This document shows positions 26,680 through 35,397 of a stretch of DNA of 64,000 nt, piece after piece. How positions within the stretch are numbered: position 1 is the first letter of the stretch; each line of letters begins with the position of its first letter. Both the position numbers and the translations under genes were made by a program. The notes below the pieces were generated by a model. That model did not search any database. It saw nothing but the letters and a program-made list of their open reading frames with translations, and was not told where the DNA came from. The DNA is from Acidobacteriota bacterium (GTDB lineage Bacteria; Acidobacteriota; Terriglobia; Terriglobales; Acidobacteriaceae), in the NCBI GenBank assembly GCA_018268915.1, contig JAFDVQ010000001.1, forward strand, positions 372,001 to 436,000, read 5' to 3'.

Positions 26680-29600
26680 ATGAGAAAAGCAATAACCAGG
26701 TATATCCTGCTGACTTTGCTCTTGGTGCTCGGAGGGGCGTTCGGTGCTTACGCACAAGCCAACTCTGAGCTCACGGGCATCGTTACCGACCAGACAGGTG
26801 CGGTAGTCGCGGGGGCAACCATCACCCTCACCGACCCAGGTACCGGATCTACCAAGACAACAGAAAGCGGACCGACCGGCTTGTACCAAATCGGCGGCTT
26901 GAATCCGGCAACCTACAACCTGAAAGTCACTGCAAAGGGCTTCCAGGCATTTGCGCAAACCGGAATTGTGGTCAACGTTTCGGCCACGGTTCGCACCGAT
27001 ATCAAGTTGACGGTGGGCGCAGAATCGCAAACAGTCACGGTGGCTGCAGATGCTCTTCAGGTGCAGACTGACTCGAACGTGGTCAGCTCCCTGATCAGCG
27101 CTGAGCAGATCAGCGAAATCGCTACCGAAAACCGCAACTTCGCAGCTCTGGCTGCTCTGGGTCTCGGCGTCAGCTCCGCACTGCCTGACTCCAACACGCC
27201 AACCTCAGTTGCATCCAACTTCACCATCAGCGTGAACGGACTCCGCCAAAGCCACAATATCTGGCTGATCGACGGCGGCGAAGCCGATGACCGCGGCGGC
27301 GCCGGCGGCATGGACATCATGCCCTCTCAGGACGCGATCGCCGAGTTCAACATGCTGACCTCGAACTATCCTCCGGACTACGGCATCTCCTCCGGCGCAA
27401 CCATGAGCCTTTCGCTCAAGAGCGGCACCCAGAAATTCCACGGGACGCTGTTTGAGTTCAACCGTACGCCGGCTTATGACGCGAAGGAACCGATCTCGGG
27501 AACCAAGACCAACATCCACTACAACATCTTCGGTGGCAACATCGGCGGACCGGTCTTCATTCCTCACGTTTACAACTCCAACCGTCAGAAGACCTTCTTC
27601 TTCTGGAATGAAGAGTGGCGCAAGATTCTGTCGGGTGCCGGTACCACCAACGTTCCGACACTTCCAATGGCAGATCGGCCCGTCTCGGGGCAAGACCTTC
27701 AATACGTCGCTCCTGGTTTCGCATCCGACACTACGATCCATGTTCCCAGCGGTATCTCAGACCCTGTATTCCTGGCTAAGCTGACTGCTGCAGGACTCAC
27801 GCCAGGGGGGGCGTTTCCTAATAACACGATTCCGCACAGCCTGTTCGACCCGAATGCGGTCATCTACATGAACAGCGGCATCGTTCCGAAGCCGACCACA
27901 AGCGACGACAAGGCTGTAGCCAACGTCTCCAACCCGATTGACGTGCGTGACGACGTTCTCCGTATCGACCACAAGTTCAACGACAAGTGGGCGATCCTTG
28001 GCCACTACATGCACGACACAGTGAACCAGGGATATGCGCTTCCGTTCCTCGGCTGGCTGTGGGCAAGCTTCAACACGGTTACCAGCAACTTGTCGAACCC
28101 GGCCAACTCGGCTGCCATCAAGTTGAGCGGCACCATCAACCCGAACCTGCTCGTGGAAGCCAGCATCAACTACGACGGCAACGTCATCAACATCACGAAC
28201 AGCGACCTGGCAAACAAGTCTTCGGACTGGAATGCGAATCCGTTCTTCAACAACGGCTCGAAGCTCTATCCCGGAATGGATTGGGGCGGCCCGTACTATG
28301 TGGCAGAGCAGCAGGGATCTGCACCGTGGCACAACGCGGCGCAGGACTATGAGCCCAAGGTTGATGTCTCCTACACCATGGGCAAGCATGCCATGAAGTT
28401 CGGCTTCAGCTACAACCGCTACACCAAGAACCAGCAGCTGTTTGGACCTGTCATGGGTCAGGCCAGCTTCGGCGCAAACAAGACGGGCGACGCTTTCATG
28501 GACATGCTGCTCGGCCTTTCGAGCAACTACAACCAGTTCATGGATGCGCCGATCCGCCACTATGTAAACCAGACTCCTTCGGCTTACGCCATGGACAACT
28601 GGCACGTCACGCCGCGCCTCAGCCTGCAGCTTGGTCTGCGTTATGACGCTCTGCCGCACGCATGGGAGCGCAGCAACGCAGTTTCAAACTTCGATCAGAG
28701 TCTGTACCTGTCCAGCGCCCAGCCGAAATGGAACTCGGATGGATCGATGGATCCAACCGGACCTGGCTTCCAGACGGTTGGTGGCGTCCAGTACTACCTC
28801 AATGGCATCGGTCTTGCGGGTCAGAACGGATTCCCGCGTGGATTGGTGAAGAACGACTACTCAACTCTGCAACCTCGTGTTGGCTTCTCTGAAGACATCT
28901 CCGGGAATGGCAAAACCGTTCTCCGCGGCGGCTTCGGAACCTTCTTCGAGCGCATGCAGGGAAATGACATCTACAACGCTGCAACCACTCCGCCGTACGC
29001 ATACAGCCCGAGCGCTGGCAACGTCTACTTGAGCTCGCCAAACACGAGCTGGGTGACGGGCGATTCCGCTGCGCTCCCATTCTTCCCGTCGGGCATCACG
29101 AACCTGCCCCAAACCTACAGGGCGCCGGCAGTGGCTCAGTTCAGTCTGGGTGTTCAGCGCGAAGTAACACCGTCAGTGATCCTGGTGGTTCAGTACGTCG
29201 GAAACCTGGCGTGGCACCAGAACATTCAGCGCCACATCAACAACTACCCGATCGACACCGACCTCACCATTCGCTGCAGAGCGGGTGACGGCAGCAACAG
29301 CTATCCAGGCGACAAGTGCCCGGATGGCAGTACGCCAACCAACCTCGCCAACGGTGCCCTATACCGTCAGTTCCAGGGATGGGGCGATATCAACCAGCAG
29401 GAAAACACCACGAATGGTAGCTATAACGGCTTCCAGACTGGCCTGCGCGTTCAAAACCGCTGGGGTCTGAGCGGCGAAGTTGATTACACGTGGTCACACG
29501 AAATCGATTTGACGACGTATGACCTGAACGGTATCAGCAACCCATTCAACCCAAAATATGACAAGGGGTCTGGCGCACTTGATCGTCGCCACATCCTCAG

Positions 29601-30135
29601 CATCAACTACGTCTACAAGCTTCCAATTTTCAGGGGAAGCTCGGGCTTCGCTCACTCAATTCTTGGCGGATGGGAAATCGCCGGCACGGTCGTTGGCGAA
29701 ACGGGCGTGATCCCGGCGAACCAGGGTCCGGGCGTTTCCATGAACTATGACTCGATTGGTTTGGGCGGAGGCTATACCAACCGTCCCGACCAGAACTCCA
29801 AGACGAAGTATCTGAAGAAGCGTAACGAGTGGTTCGATACCTCTGCCTTCACCCTGCCGGTTCCGGCATGGCTGGGCGGCGCGAACCAGGGATTCGGAAG
29901 CGCTCGGAAAGATGCAATTGTCGGACCAGGCCGAGTCAACTTCACGACTTCGCTCTACAAGTCGTTTGCTATGACGGAGCGGGCGCACTTCGAACTGCGC
30001 TTCGAGTCGTTCAATACCTTCAACCACTTCCAACCAAACGGACTGAACGTCAGCAAAGGCGCCAGCCAGTTTGGCCAGATCACCAGCGCATGGGATCCTC
30101 GTGTGATGGAACTGGGCGGAAAATTCATCTTCTAA
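26680..30135 (+). CDS. TonB-dependent receptor (Oar-like) with carboxypeptidase-regulatory-like domain
   Basis: A 1151-residue outer-membrane protein. The signal peptide MRKAITRYILLTLLLVLGG ends near AYAQ. Residues ~28-105 form a carboxypeptidase-regulatory-like beta-sandwich (ELTGIVTDQTGAVVAGATI, GLYQIGGLNPATYNLKVTAKGF). A plug domain follows, then a long beta-barrel with repeated aromatic strands, ending in terminal Phe (GGKFIF), typical of BamA-inserted barrels. Related acidobacterial proteins are thought to import oligosaccharides or other large nutrients. The frame opens at 26458, but AAGGAAGG directly before ATG 26680 and the signal peptide decide the start. A TPR gene follows behind a terminator. 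Confidence 0.93.
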   Translation: MRKAITRYILLTLLLVLGGAFGAYAQANSELTGIVTDQTGAVVAGATITLTDPGTGSTKTTESGPTGLYQIGGLNPATYNLKVTAKGFQAFAQTGIVVNVSATVRTDIKLTVGAESQTVTVAADALQVQTDSNVVSSLISAEQISEIATENRNFAALAALGLGVSSALPDSNTPTSVASNFTISVNGLRQSHNIWLIDGGEADDRGGAGGMDIMPSQDAIAEFNMLTSNYPPDYGISSGATMSLSLKSGTQKFHGTLFEFNRTPAYDAKEPISGTKTNIHYNIFGGNIGGPVFIPHVYNSNRQKTFFFWNEEWRKILSGAGTTNVPTLPMADRPVSGQDLQYVAPGFASDTTIHVPSGISDPVFLAKLTAAGLTPGGAFPNNTIPHSLFDPNAVIYMNSGIVPKPTTSDDKAVANVSNPIDVRDDVLRIDHKFNDKWAILGHYMHDTVNQGYALPFLGWLWASFNTVTSNLSNPANSAAIKLSGTINPNLLVEASINYDGNVINITNSDLANKSSDWNANPFFNNGSKLYPGMDWGGPYYVAEQQGSAPWHNAAQDYEPKVDVSYTMGKHAMKFGFSYNRYTKNQQLFGPVMGQASFGANKTGDAFMDMLLGLSSNYNQFMDAPIRHYVNQTPSAYAMDNWHVTPRLSLQLGLRYDALPHAWERSNAVSNFDQSLYLSSAQPKWNSDGSMDPTGPGFQTVGGVQYYLNGIGLAGQNGFPRGLVKNDYSTLQPRVGFSEDISGNGKTVLRGGFGTFFERMQGNDIYNAATTPPYAYSPSAGNVYLSSPNTSWVTGDSAALPFFPSGITNLPQTYRAPAVAQFSLGVQREVTPSVILVVQYVGNLAWHQNIQRHINNYPIDTDLTIRCRAGDGSNSYPGDKCPDGSTPTNLANGALYRQFQGWGDINQQENTTNGSYNGFQTGLRVQNRWGLSGEVDYTWSHEIDLTTYDLNGISNPFNPKYDKGSGALDRRHILSINYVYKLPIFRGSSGFAHSILGGWEIAGTVVGETGVIPANQGPGVSMNYDSIGLGGGYTNRPDQNSKTKYLKKRNEWFDTSAFTLPVPAWLGGANQGFGSARKDAIVGPGRVNFTTSLYKSFAMTERAHFELRFESFNTFNHFQPNGLNVSKGASQFGQITSAWDPRVMELGGKFIF

Positions 30136-30145
30136 ATGCATCGCG

Positions 30146-30185
30146 ATCGGGCGCGGCGGAACTCTCCGTCGCGCCCGATTTTTTT
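30146..30185 (+). terminator. Strong intrinsic terminator after receptor gene 1
   Basis: A 15-bp stem (ATCGGGCGCGGCGGA / TCCGTCGCGCCCGAT, one G-T wobble) with an ACTC loop is followed by seven T residues, 10 bp after the stop codon. Confidence 0.92.
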
Positions 30186-30262
30186 GCGCGTGACCAGCCG
30201 GGCTGTCCGCTCGTCCAACCCTCAATGACAGCCAGATTAAACTGGAAGCAAAGGCGCTCGGA

Positions 30263-31471
30263 ATGAAACCGGTTCTTTGTTTTGTATTCATCTTCCTATT
30301 GATCTCTGGCTCGTTCGGGCAGCAGAAGCCTCGCAGAGCGCCCGATCCTAATCGTCAAAAGGCGTTGCAGTTGGAGCAACAAGGCAACATAGCCGGTGCT
30401 CAAGCTGCCTGGTCCGAGGTGAATACCGCTAATCCGAGCAACCCCGAGCCCTATGCACATCTGGCACTCTTGAAAGCACGACAAGGAGACTACAAGGCGG
30501 CGGTCCCTCTTTATAGAAAAGCGCTGGCCTTCAACCCGAGTGTGACGTCGGTACGCCTGAATCTCGGTCTGGCTCTTTTTAAGAGCGAACAACTCAAAGC
30601 TGCTGTGATTGAATTCAACACTGTCCGAAAACAATTGCGGACAAACTCCCCGGAGTCGCAGCGCGTCGACGTCTTGCTGGGCATGTCGTATTACGGCCTC
30701 GCACAATACGCGAACGCTGTTCCTTACCTGAAAGCGGCAGCACAGCGCGACCAGCAGAACTCACCGCTCTTGCTTTCGCTCGCGCACAGTTGTCTCTGGT
30801 CAAAGCAATTCCAGTGCGTGATGGACGCCTACCATCAAATTCTCACGCTGAACGCCGAGTCGGCAGAGGCTGACATGCTCGCTGGCGAAGCCCTCGACGA
30901 GATGAAAGACAATGAGGGCTCGACCAAAATGTTCCGAGCCGCGGTGGCGGCGAATCCCAAGGAGCCGAACGCCCACTTCGGGCTTGGATATTTGCTTTGG
31001 ACGCAGAAGCAGTATCCGGAGGCGCTGCAGCAATTTCAGGCAGAGCTCGACAACGATCCGAACCACGTCCAGTCTCTGATCTATCTCGGCGACTGCTACC
31101 TGCAGCTGAATAAACCCGAGGAAGCACGTCCCCGGCTGCAGAAGGGGCTGTCGCTGGATCCTTCTCAATGGCTTGCCAACTTGGATATGGGCATCATCGA
31201 TTCTGACTCGGGCAAAAACGAACTCGCCTTACGTGAACTTAACCAGGCGGCCAGATTGAAGCCGGATGAAGTCAACATCCATTGGAGACTGGCACGTTTA
31301 CTGCGGACGATGGGAAGAAAAAAAGAGGCTCAACTGGAATTCGAAAAAGCCCAGACTCTGAACAAAGCTGCAGACGAAGACCTCTACAGGAAGATTGCGA
31401 ACGGAGCCAAACGGGGCAATCCATCTGAACCGCAGCAGCCGGAACTCCCGCAGCCCCCGCCGGCTCAGTGA
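30263..31471 (+). CDS. Secreted tetratricopeptide-repeat protein
   Basis: A 402-residue protein with a signal peptide (MKPVLCFVFIFLLISGSFGQ) followed by about nine to ten TPR units from residue ~30 to ~380, with the usual pattern (PEPYAHLALLKARQGDYKAAVPLYRKAL; PNAHFGLGYLLWTQKQYPEALQQF). The C-terminus is Pro/Gln-rich (EPQQPELPQPPP). TPR arrays mediate protein contacts; export suggests a periplasmic or outer-membrane scaffold, possibly for the receptor encoded upstream, though a strong terminator separates the two genes. Partner unknown. Confidence 0.88.
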   Translation: MKPVLCFVFIFLLISGSFGQQKPRRAPDPNRQKALQLEQQGNIAGAQAAWSEVNTANPSNPEPYAHLALLKARQGDYKAAVPLYRKALAFNPSVTSVRLNLGLALFKSEQLKAAVIEFNTVRKQLRTNSPESQRVDVLLGMSYYGLAQYANAVPYLKAAAQRDQQNSPLLLSLAHSCLWSKQFQCVMDAYHQILTLNAESAEADMLAGEALDEMKDNEGSTKMFRAAVAANPKEPNAHFGLGYLLWTQKQYPEALQQFQAELDNDPNHVQSLIYLGDCYLQLNKPEEARPRLQKGLSLDPSQWLANLDMGIIDSDSGKNELALRELNQAARLKPDEVNIHWRLARLLRTMGRKKEAQLEFEKAQTLNKAADEDLYRKIANGAKRGNPSEPQQPELPQPPPAQ

Positions 31472-31504
31472 ACCCCAGGTTTTGGGCAGCTTGCGCTTCG
31501 AGAG

Positions 31505-31720
31505 TCAGCCGTGCGATCCGGTCTTCAGGCGTTCGAGATGATGCTCATGGCCGTTCGGCTTTGCATTACGAACCTGCGCTTCCACTTCTCGAATACGCTG
31601 CTGCAGACGCGCCTTGATCTCCTCGACAGTCGAGCTTTCGCCCAGATGTCCAGTCTGGTCGAAATGCTGGAGATAGGTCTGCAGTTCCAGCAGCAATTCT
31701 TGAGGAAGGCGATGGCCCAT
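31505..31720 (-). CDS. Small charged protein of unknown function (71 aa)
   Basis: A 71-residue soluble, mostly helical protein rich in Glu, Arg and His (VEEIKARLQQRIREVEAQV) with a His-rich tail (HEHHLERL). GGAGA lies about eleven bases before the ATG. No family recognised. It lies between the TPR gene (convergent) and the Hsp70-like gene (same strand, downstream of it in transcription by ~100 bp), so it could be the second gene of an Hsp70 unit. Confidence 0.45.
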   Translation of the reverse strand: MGHRLPQELLLELQTYLQHFDQTGHLGESSTVEEIKARLQQRIREVEAQVRNAKPNGHEHHLERLKTGSHG

Positions 31721-31824
31721 GACGGCTTAATTCTCCACATCGGGCCCCGGTTATGCAAGATAACTGGCCTTTTGAGATAGGGTTGTGTCCATATTGCGGC
31801 ACGGGTGGGCCCTTATCCCCGCAG

Positions 31825-33162
31825 TCATTTGTCGTCCATTCTCGACGCCGCGGACAGCGCGAGCCCCTGGGCGACAGACGTGAACTCGTGGCCTCCCTCG
31901 ATCCGTTCCAGACCGAAGTGTCTCGTGAAAAGTTCCCGCACGGCTGGAACAAACGAGGTTCCACCGGTCAAAAACACTCGATCCACCTCGTGCGGCTTGA
32001 TTCCGCTGCTGCTCAGCAAAACATCTACGCTGTGCTCGATCGCGGCCAGGTCTTCCACGATCCAGTTCTCAAAGTCGCTCCTGGCCACGGGGATTCTCAG
32101 ATCAATACTTGCTGCGCCGGGTGGCCCATCGTGAAAAGTGAACTCCGTGTGCTCTCTCTGCGATAGCTCGAACTTCGCCTTCTGAACTGCCTGATGTAGC
32201 TGGTAGCCCAGATCGCCTTCAACGATAGCGATCAAAGCCTCGATCTTCTCAGGTTCCAGCGCTCTTATCCGGGCGCTCTTCAAAACCTCGCGGACATTGT
32301 TCGTTCGAAGAAACGAGAGGTAGTGCCAGTGCTCGAGATGTGCGTAAATCCACGCGGGCACGGCAGGAAGTATTTTATTGAGAGAGCGAGCCTCCGAGTT
32401 CGAGCCCAGCGCCGGAGAAACCAGCTTGCGCACCAGCCGCGCATCAAAAGCATCGCCCGCAAGCCCAATGCCTGTGTTGCCGAGAAGGTCCTCCGGTCGT
32501 CGGCCCCGTTTGCGTACCTCAGGTCCAACACGAAGGAGAGAGAAGTCGCTTGTTCCGCCACCGAAATCGCCAATGAGGATCAGCTCGTCCCTGTCTAGCG
32601 TAGCTTCGTACGCGTAAGCAGCCGCCACCGGCTCCAGCTCGAAATCCACCCGTTCAAAACCTGCCGCGAGAAAAGCTTCGCGCAGGCGCAATACGGCAAA
32701 CTCATCTTCTTCTTCTGATTCGGCTCCTACGAATCGCACCGGCCTGCCCACCGTAGCCCTCACAACGGAAACCCCAAACTGCTCTTCAGCTCGTTTGCGA
32801 AGGTCGCTGATGATCCGGGTGACCAATTCTTCTAGCCGGTGCCGACGGCCAAATATTTCCGTTCCCGTAAGAGATCGTCTGGAGAGGTGCGACTTGAGCG
32901 ATTGAATCAGCCGGCCCTTTTCGTCCGCCTCGAGGTAGCGCTCGATCGCTTGTGGCCCAGAGAATCCGTGAACACGGCGCTGTCCGCTTGCAGCCCTGGA
33001 TTGTTCAAAATAAAGAACGGAACGGCAAACGGGTATCGTCTCGCCACGGAACGAAAAATTGGCGAGTTCGATCCCCTTGCCATGCTGCAGCATCGCGACC
33101 GCGCAGTTCGTAGTACCGAAGTCGATGCCGAAAAAAGCCTGTTCGCGGTCGCCTGAACCCAT
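31825..33162 (-). CDS. Hsp70 family protein (YegD-like ATPase)
   Basis: A 445-residue protein covering the actin-like ATPase domain only. The phosphate-1 loop is FFGIDFGTTNCAVAM near residue 11, phosphate-2 is IGDFGGGTSDFSLL near residue 196, and the adenosine loop is VFLTGGTSFVPAVREL near residue 395. There is no room for a DnaK-type substrate-binding domain, as in YegD. Its client or partner is unknown, and neither DnaJ nor GrpE is nearby. Confidence 0.9.
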   Translation of the reverse strand: MGSGDREQAFFGIDFGTTNCAVAMLQHGKGIELANFSFRGETIPVCRSVLYFEQSRAASGQRRVHGFSGPQAIERYLEADEKGRLIQSLKSHLSRRSLTGTEIFGRRHRLEELVTRIISDLRKRAEEQFGVSVVRATVGRPVRFVGAESEEEDEFAVLRLREAFLAAGFERVDFELEPVAAAYAYEATLDRDELILIGDFGGGTSDFSLLRVGPEVRKRGRRPEDLLGNTGIGLAGDAFDARLVRKLVSPALGSNSEARSLNKILPAVPAWIYAHLEHWHYLSFLRTNNVREVLKSARIRALEPEKIEALIAIVEGDLGYQLHQAVQKAKFELSQREHTEFTFHDGPPGAASIDLRIPVARSDFENWIVEDLAAIEHSVDVLLSSSGIKPHEVDRVFLTGGTSFVPAVRELFTRHFGLERIEGGHEFTSVAQGLALSAASRMDDK

Positions 33163-33304
33163 TGGTCCATTATTTCATCGCCAGAACTTCCGTCGTCGCA
33201 GATACAGAGGCGAAATTTCCCAGGACCACTGCACCTCTCTGTCTTTATGACCGGTACAACTGCGATGCAAAACGTATTCGACTCCAGAGCTTAGGATCTA
33301 AGGT

Positions 33305-34378
33305 ATGTCCGGTTCCAGAGCTCTGTCGGTCCTGGTTTTGTTCGTTGTCACATGCGGTGCTGTGCGGCTAAATGCGCAGTCAACAACGAATCTCTCATCG
33401 CAGGGTTACTACGCTGACCCTGAGGTGCATATCTTCGACCATCAATATTGGATATATCCCACGCGCAGCGTATCTGCTGACGATCCCGCTATCGAACAAC
33501 CTGCGTTCAACGCAAAGCAGTCCGAACTGCGAAAACAGCATGTCATCCACAAGGACTACCTGCTGCAAACCGGCCTCGATGCGTTCTCATCGACCGACCT
33601 GGTCCACTGGACAAAACACAGCTCCGTGCTCAGCGTGAGCAATGTCGCATGGGCTGCCTATGCCATCTGGGCGCCTTCTGCGATCTTCCTTCATGGGAAG
33701 TACTATCTCTTCTTCGCGGCTAACGACATTCAGAAGACAGACAATTTTGACGGCGGCATCGGAGTCGCCGTGAGCAGCCAGCCCGGTGGGCCCTTCGTCG
33801 ATGCGATCGGCAAGCCGCTTATCGGCAACTTTCAGCATGGCGCACAGCCCATCGATCCTATGGTCTATCAGGATGACGATGGCTCGCTTTACATCTACTA
33901 CGGTGGCCAGGGCCATTGCGTCGTCGCAAAGTTATCGAAAGACCTCAAGCGTGTGATCCCGATGCCGGACGGAGAGTTGTACAAAGAGATCACTCCCGAG
34001 CACTATGTCGAAGGACCATTCATGCTCAAGCGCAACGGCACATACTACTTCATGTGGTCAGAGGGCGACTGGGGTGGTCCTGACTACGGTGTGGCCTACG
34101 CAAAAAGTGACAGCCCTACTGGTCCCTTCCAGCGCGCTGGAAAAATCCTCGAGTCCGATCCTGCAATCGCCAAAGGCCCGGGCCACCACTCCGTGCTGCA
34201 CATCCCAGACACAGATAACTGGTACATCGTCTACCATCGACACCCATTGGCTAGCACAGGCATCAGCAAGCGCGTCCTGGCCATCGACAGGCTGCTTTTC
34301 GACCCCGACGGAAACATCCAGCCCATCGTAATGACTAAGGCCGGTCCGGGCACACGGCCTCTCGCAACAACTCAATAG
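33305..34378 (+). CDS. Glycoside hydrolase family 43 protein, secreted
   Basis: A 357-residue protein with an N-terminal signal peptide (LSVLVLFVVTCGAVRLNAQ) and a five-bladed beta-propeller GH43 domain. The three acidic catalytic positions are visible: general base Asp38 (YYADPEVHIF), pKa-modulating Asp184 (QPIDPMVYQDDDGS) and general acid Glu236 (YVEGPFMLKRNGTYY). GH43 enzymes mostly cleave arabinose- or xylose-containing side chains of plant polysaccharides. No accessory carbohydrate-binding domain is present. It lies divergent from the Hsp70-like gene and just before tRNA-Gly. Confidence 0.92.
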   Translation: MSGSRALSVLVLFVVTCGAVRLNAQSTTNLSSQGYYADPEVHIFDHQYWIYPTRSVSADDPAIEQPAFNAKQSELRKQHVIHKDYLLQTGLDAFSSTDLVHWTKHSSVLSVSNVAWAAYAIWAPSAIFLHGKYYLFFAANDIQKTDNFDGGIGVAVSSQPGGPFVDAIGKPLIGNFQHGAQPIDPMVYQDDDGSLYIYYGGQGHCVVAKLSKDLKRVIPMPDGELYKEITPEHYVEGPFMLKRNGTYYFMWSEGDWGGPDYGVAYAKSDSPTGPFQRAGKILESDPAIAKGPGHHSVLHIPDTDNWYIVYHRHPLASTGISKRVLAIDRLLFDPDGNIQPIVMTKAGPGTRPLATTQ

Positions 34379-34457
34379 TCAAGGATAGGTTCACGGGTCT
34401 GGCCGCCATTATGGACATTGGGGCTCAAAATCTCCGATAATGAGTTAGTCTCAAAGA

Positions 34458-34532
34458 GCGGGAGTAGTTCAGTGGTAGAACGTCAGCTTCCCAAGCTGAA
34501 TGTCGCCAGTTCGATCCTGGTCTCCCGCTCCA
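34458..34532 (+). tRNA. tRNA-Gly (anticodon CCC)
   Basis: A 75-nt cloverleaf. GCGGGAG pairs with CTCCCGC; the D arm contains AGTGGTAGAAC; the anticodon loop TTCCCAA on a TCAGC/GCTGA stem reads CCC; the T arm is CCAG-TTCGATC-CTGG. The CCA end is encoded. Confidence 0.95.
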
Positions 34533-34621
34533 AAGTTGCCAGCCGGTAGATTGGCTCGCGTCGGCGCGGAAGAGCGTCTCATTTGATCCCAGCACTTCCA
34601 TACTACTTAACCTGACAAAGC

Positions 34622-34828
34622 TCAGGCCGAACTGGAGCTTCGCGAAAGCTGCACGCTGTGCTGTGAGTTTTCCCAGTGAGATTCATTCTCCCTGTTTCTG
34701 AGGTCTGAAAAGCCATCTCTGAAGATGGATACCCAACTGATGACGACCACGCTCGCACAGCCGGCGAGCCCCGTGAAGAACATGATTGTCACAACGCGCT
34801 CTGCAAACGAGACCAGGAGATGAGACAT
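34622..34828 (-). CDS. Small single-span membrane protein (68 aa)
   Basis: The sequence MSHLLVSFAERVVTIMFFTG runs into LAGCASVVVISWVSIF and then a short hydrophilic tail (RDGFSDLRNRENESH). One clear membrane helix is present. I recall very similar short proteins in acidobacterial genomes, often with no assigned function, which favours real coding despite a weak ribosome site. An in-frame ATG also lies at 34840. Confidence 0.5.
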   Translation of the reverse strand: MSHLLVSFAERVVTIMFFTGLAGCASVVVISWVSIFRDGFSDLRNRENESHWENSQHSVQLSRSSSSA

Positions 34829-35397
34829 ACCGAATGGCATTGAAAATCATGAAGGATAAAGATGTTATGAGTTTTCGCGCGTTCCTGTGCCGTACCGCCA
34901 GTTGACCAATGGAGTCACGGTTCCTGCGATGAGTTGCGGCGGAGCAAACCTGCCACTGATGTAGCGATATGTGAGGCGGGAGATAAAGGTTTGTGACGAA
35001 CAACGACGAGCGAACCACGGCAATAAACCCATCCAAAATCCCCCGATTCAACGATTAGGGGATCTGGATCGCAGATTTGATGCTGCCGCCCATTTCCACC
35101 AAAAATCGCTTTAACAGGAGATTTACCGGACGCCTTTATTGTTGAGCTCATGCAGACAAGGATCCGCGTGGATTCGTTCGTGCGGACAAAGCCGCCGAAT
35201 TCCTCCAAAGTTCGAACAAACAACGATTGACACGGGTTTTTCAGGCTCGTAGGGTATTGCAGGGATTCCCCGTGACTGCAAAGTAGCCCTGGGCTTGGCC
35301 GGTCCCCGCAAGAACAACAAACTGGCGTCACGCTCAAACGGGGTCCCGAAAAACAGAACTTCCCTAACGCACGACGCAAAACATTCAGGAGACGATC
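34829..35397. other. Upstream region of receptor gene 2 without a recognisable gene
   Basis: About 570 bp. Apart from the promoter at 35227-35255, no credible gene, RNA or repeat was seen. Short open frames on the minus strand lack ribosome sites and family resemblance. Confidence 0.4.
35227..35255 (+). promoter_or_regulatory. Predicted sigma-70-type promoter of receptor gene 2
   Basis: TTGACA (35227-35232), a 17-bp spacer and TAGGGT (35250-35255). The -35 is perfect and the -10 is weak; the leader to the GTG start would be about 135 nt. Confidence 0.5.
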
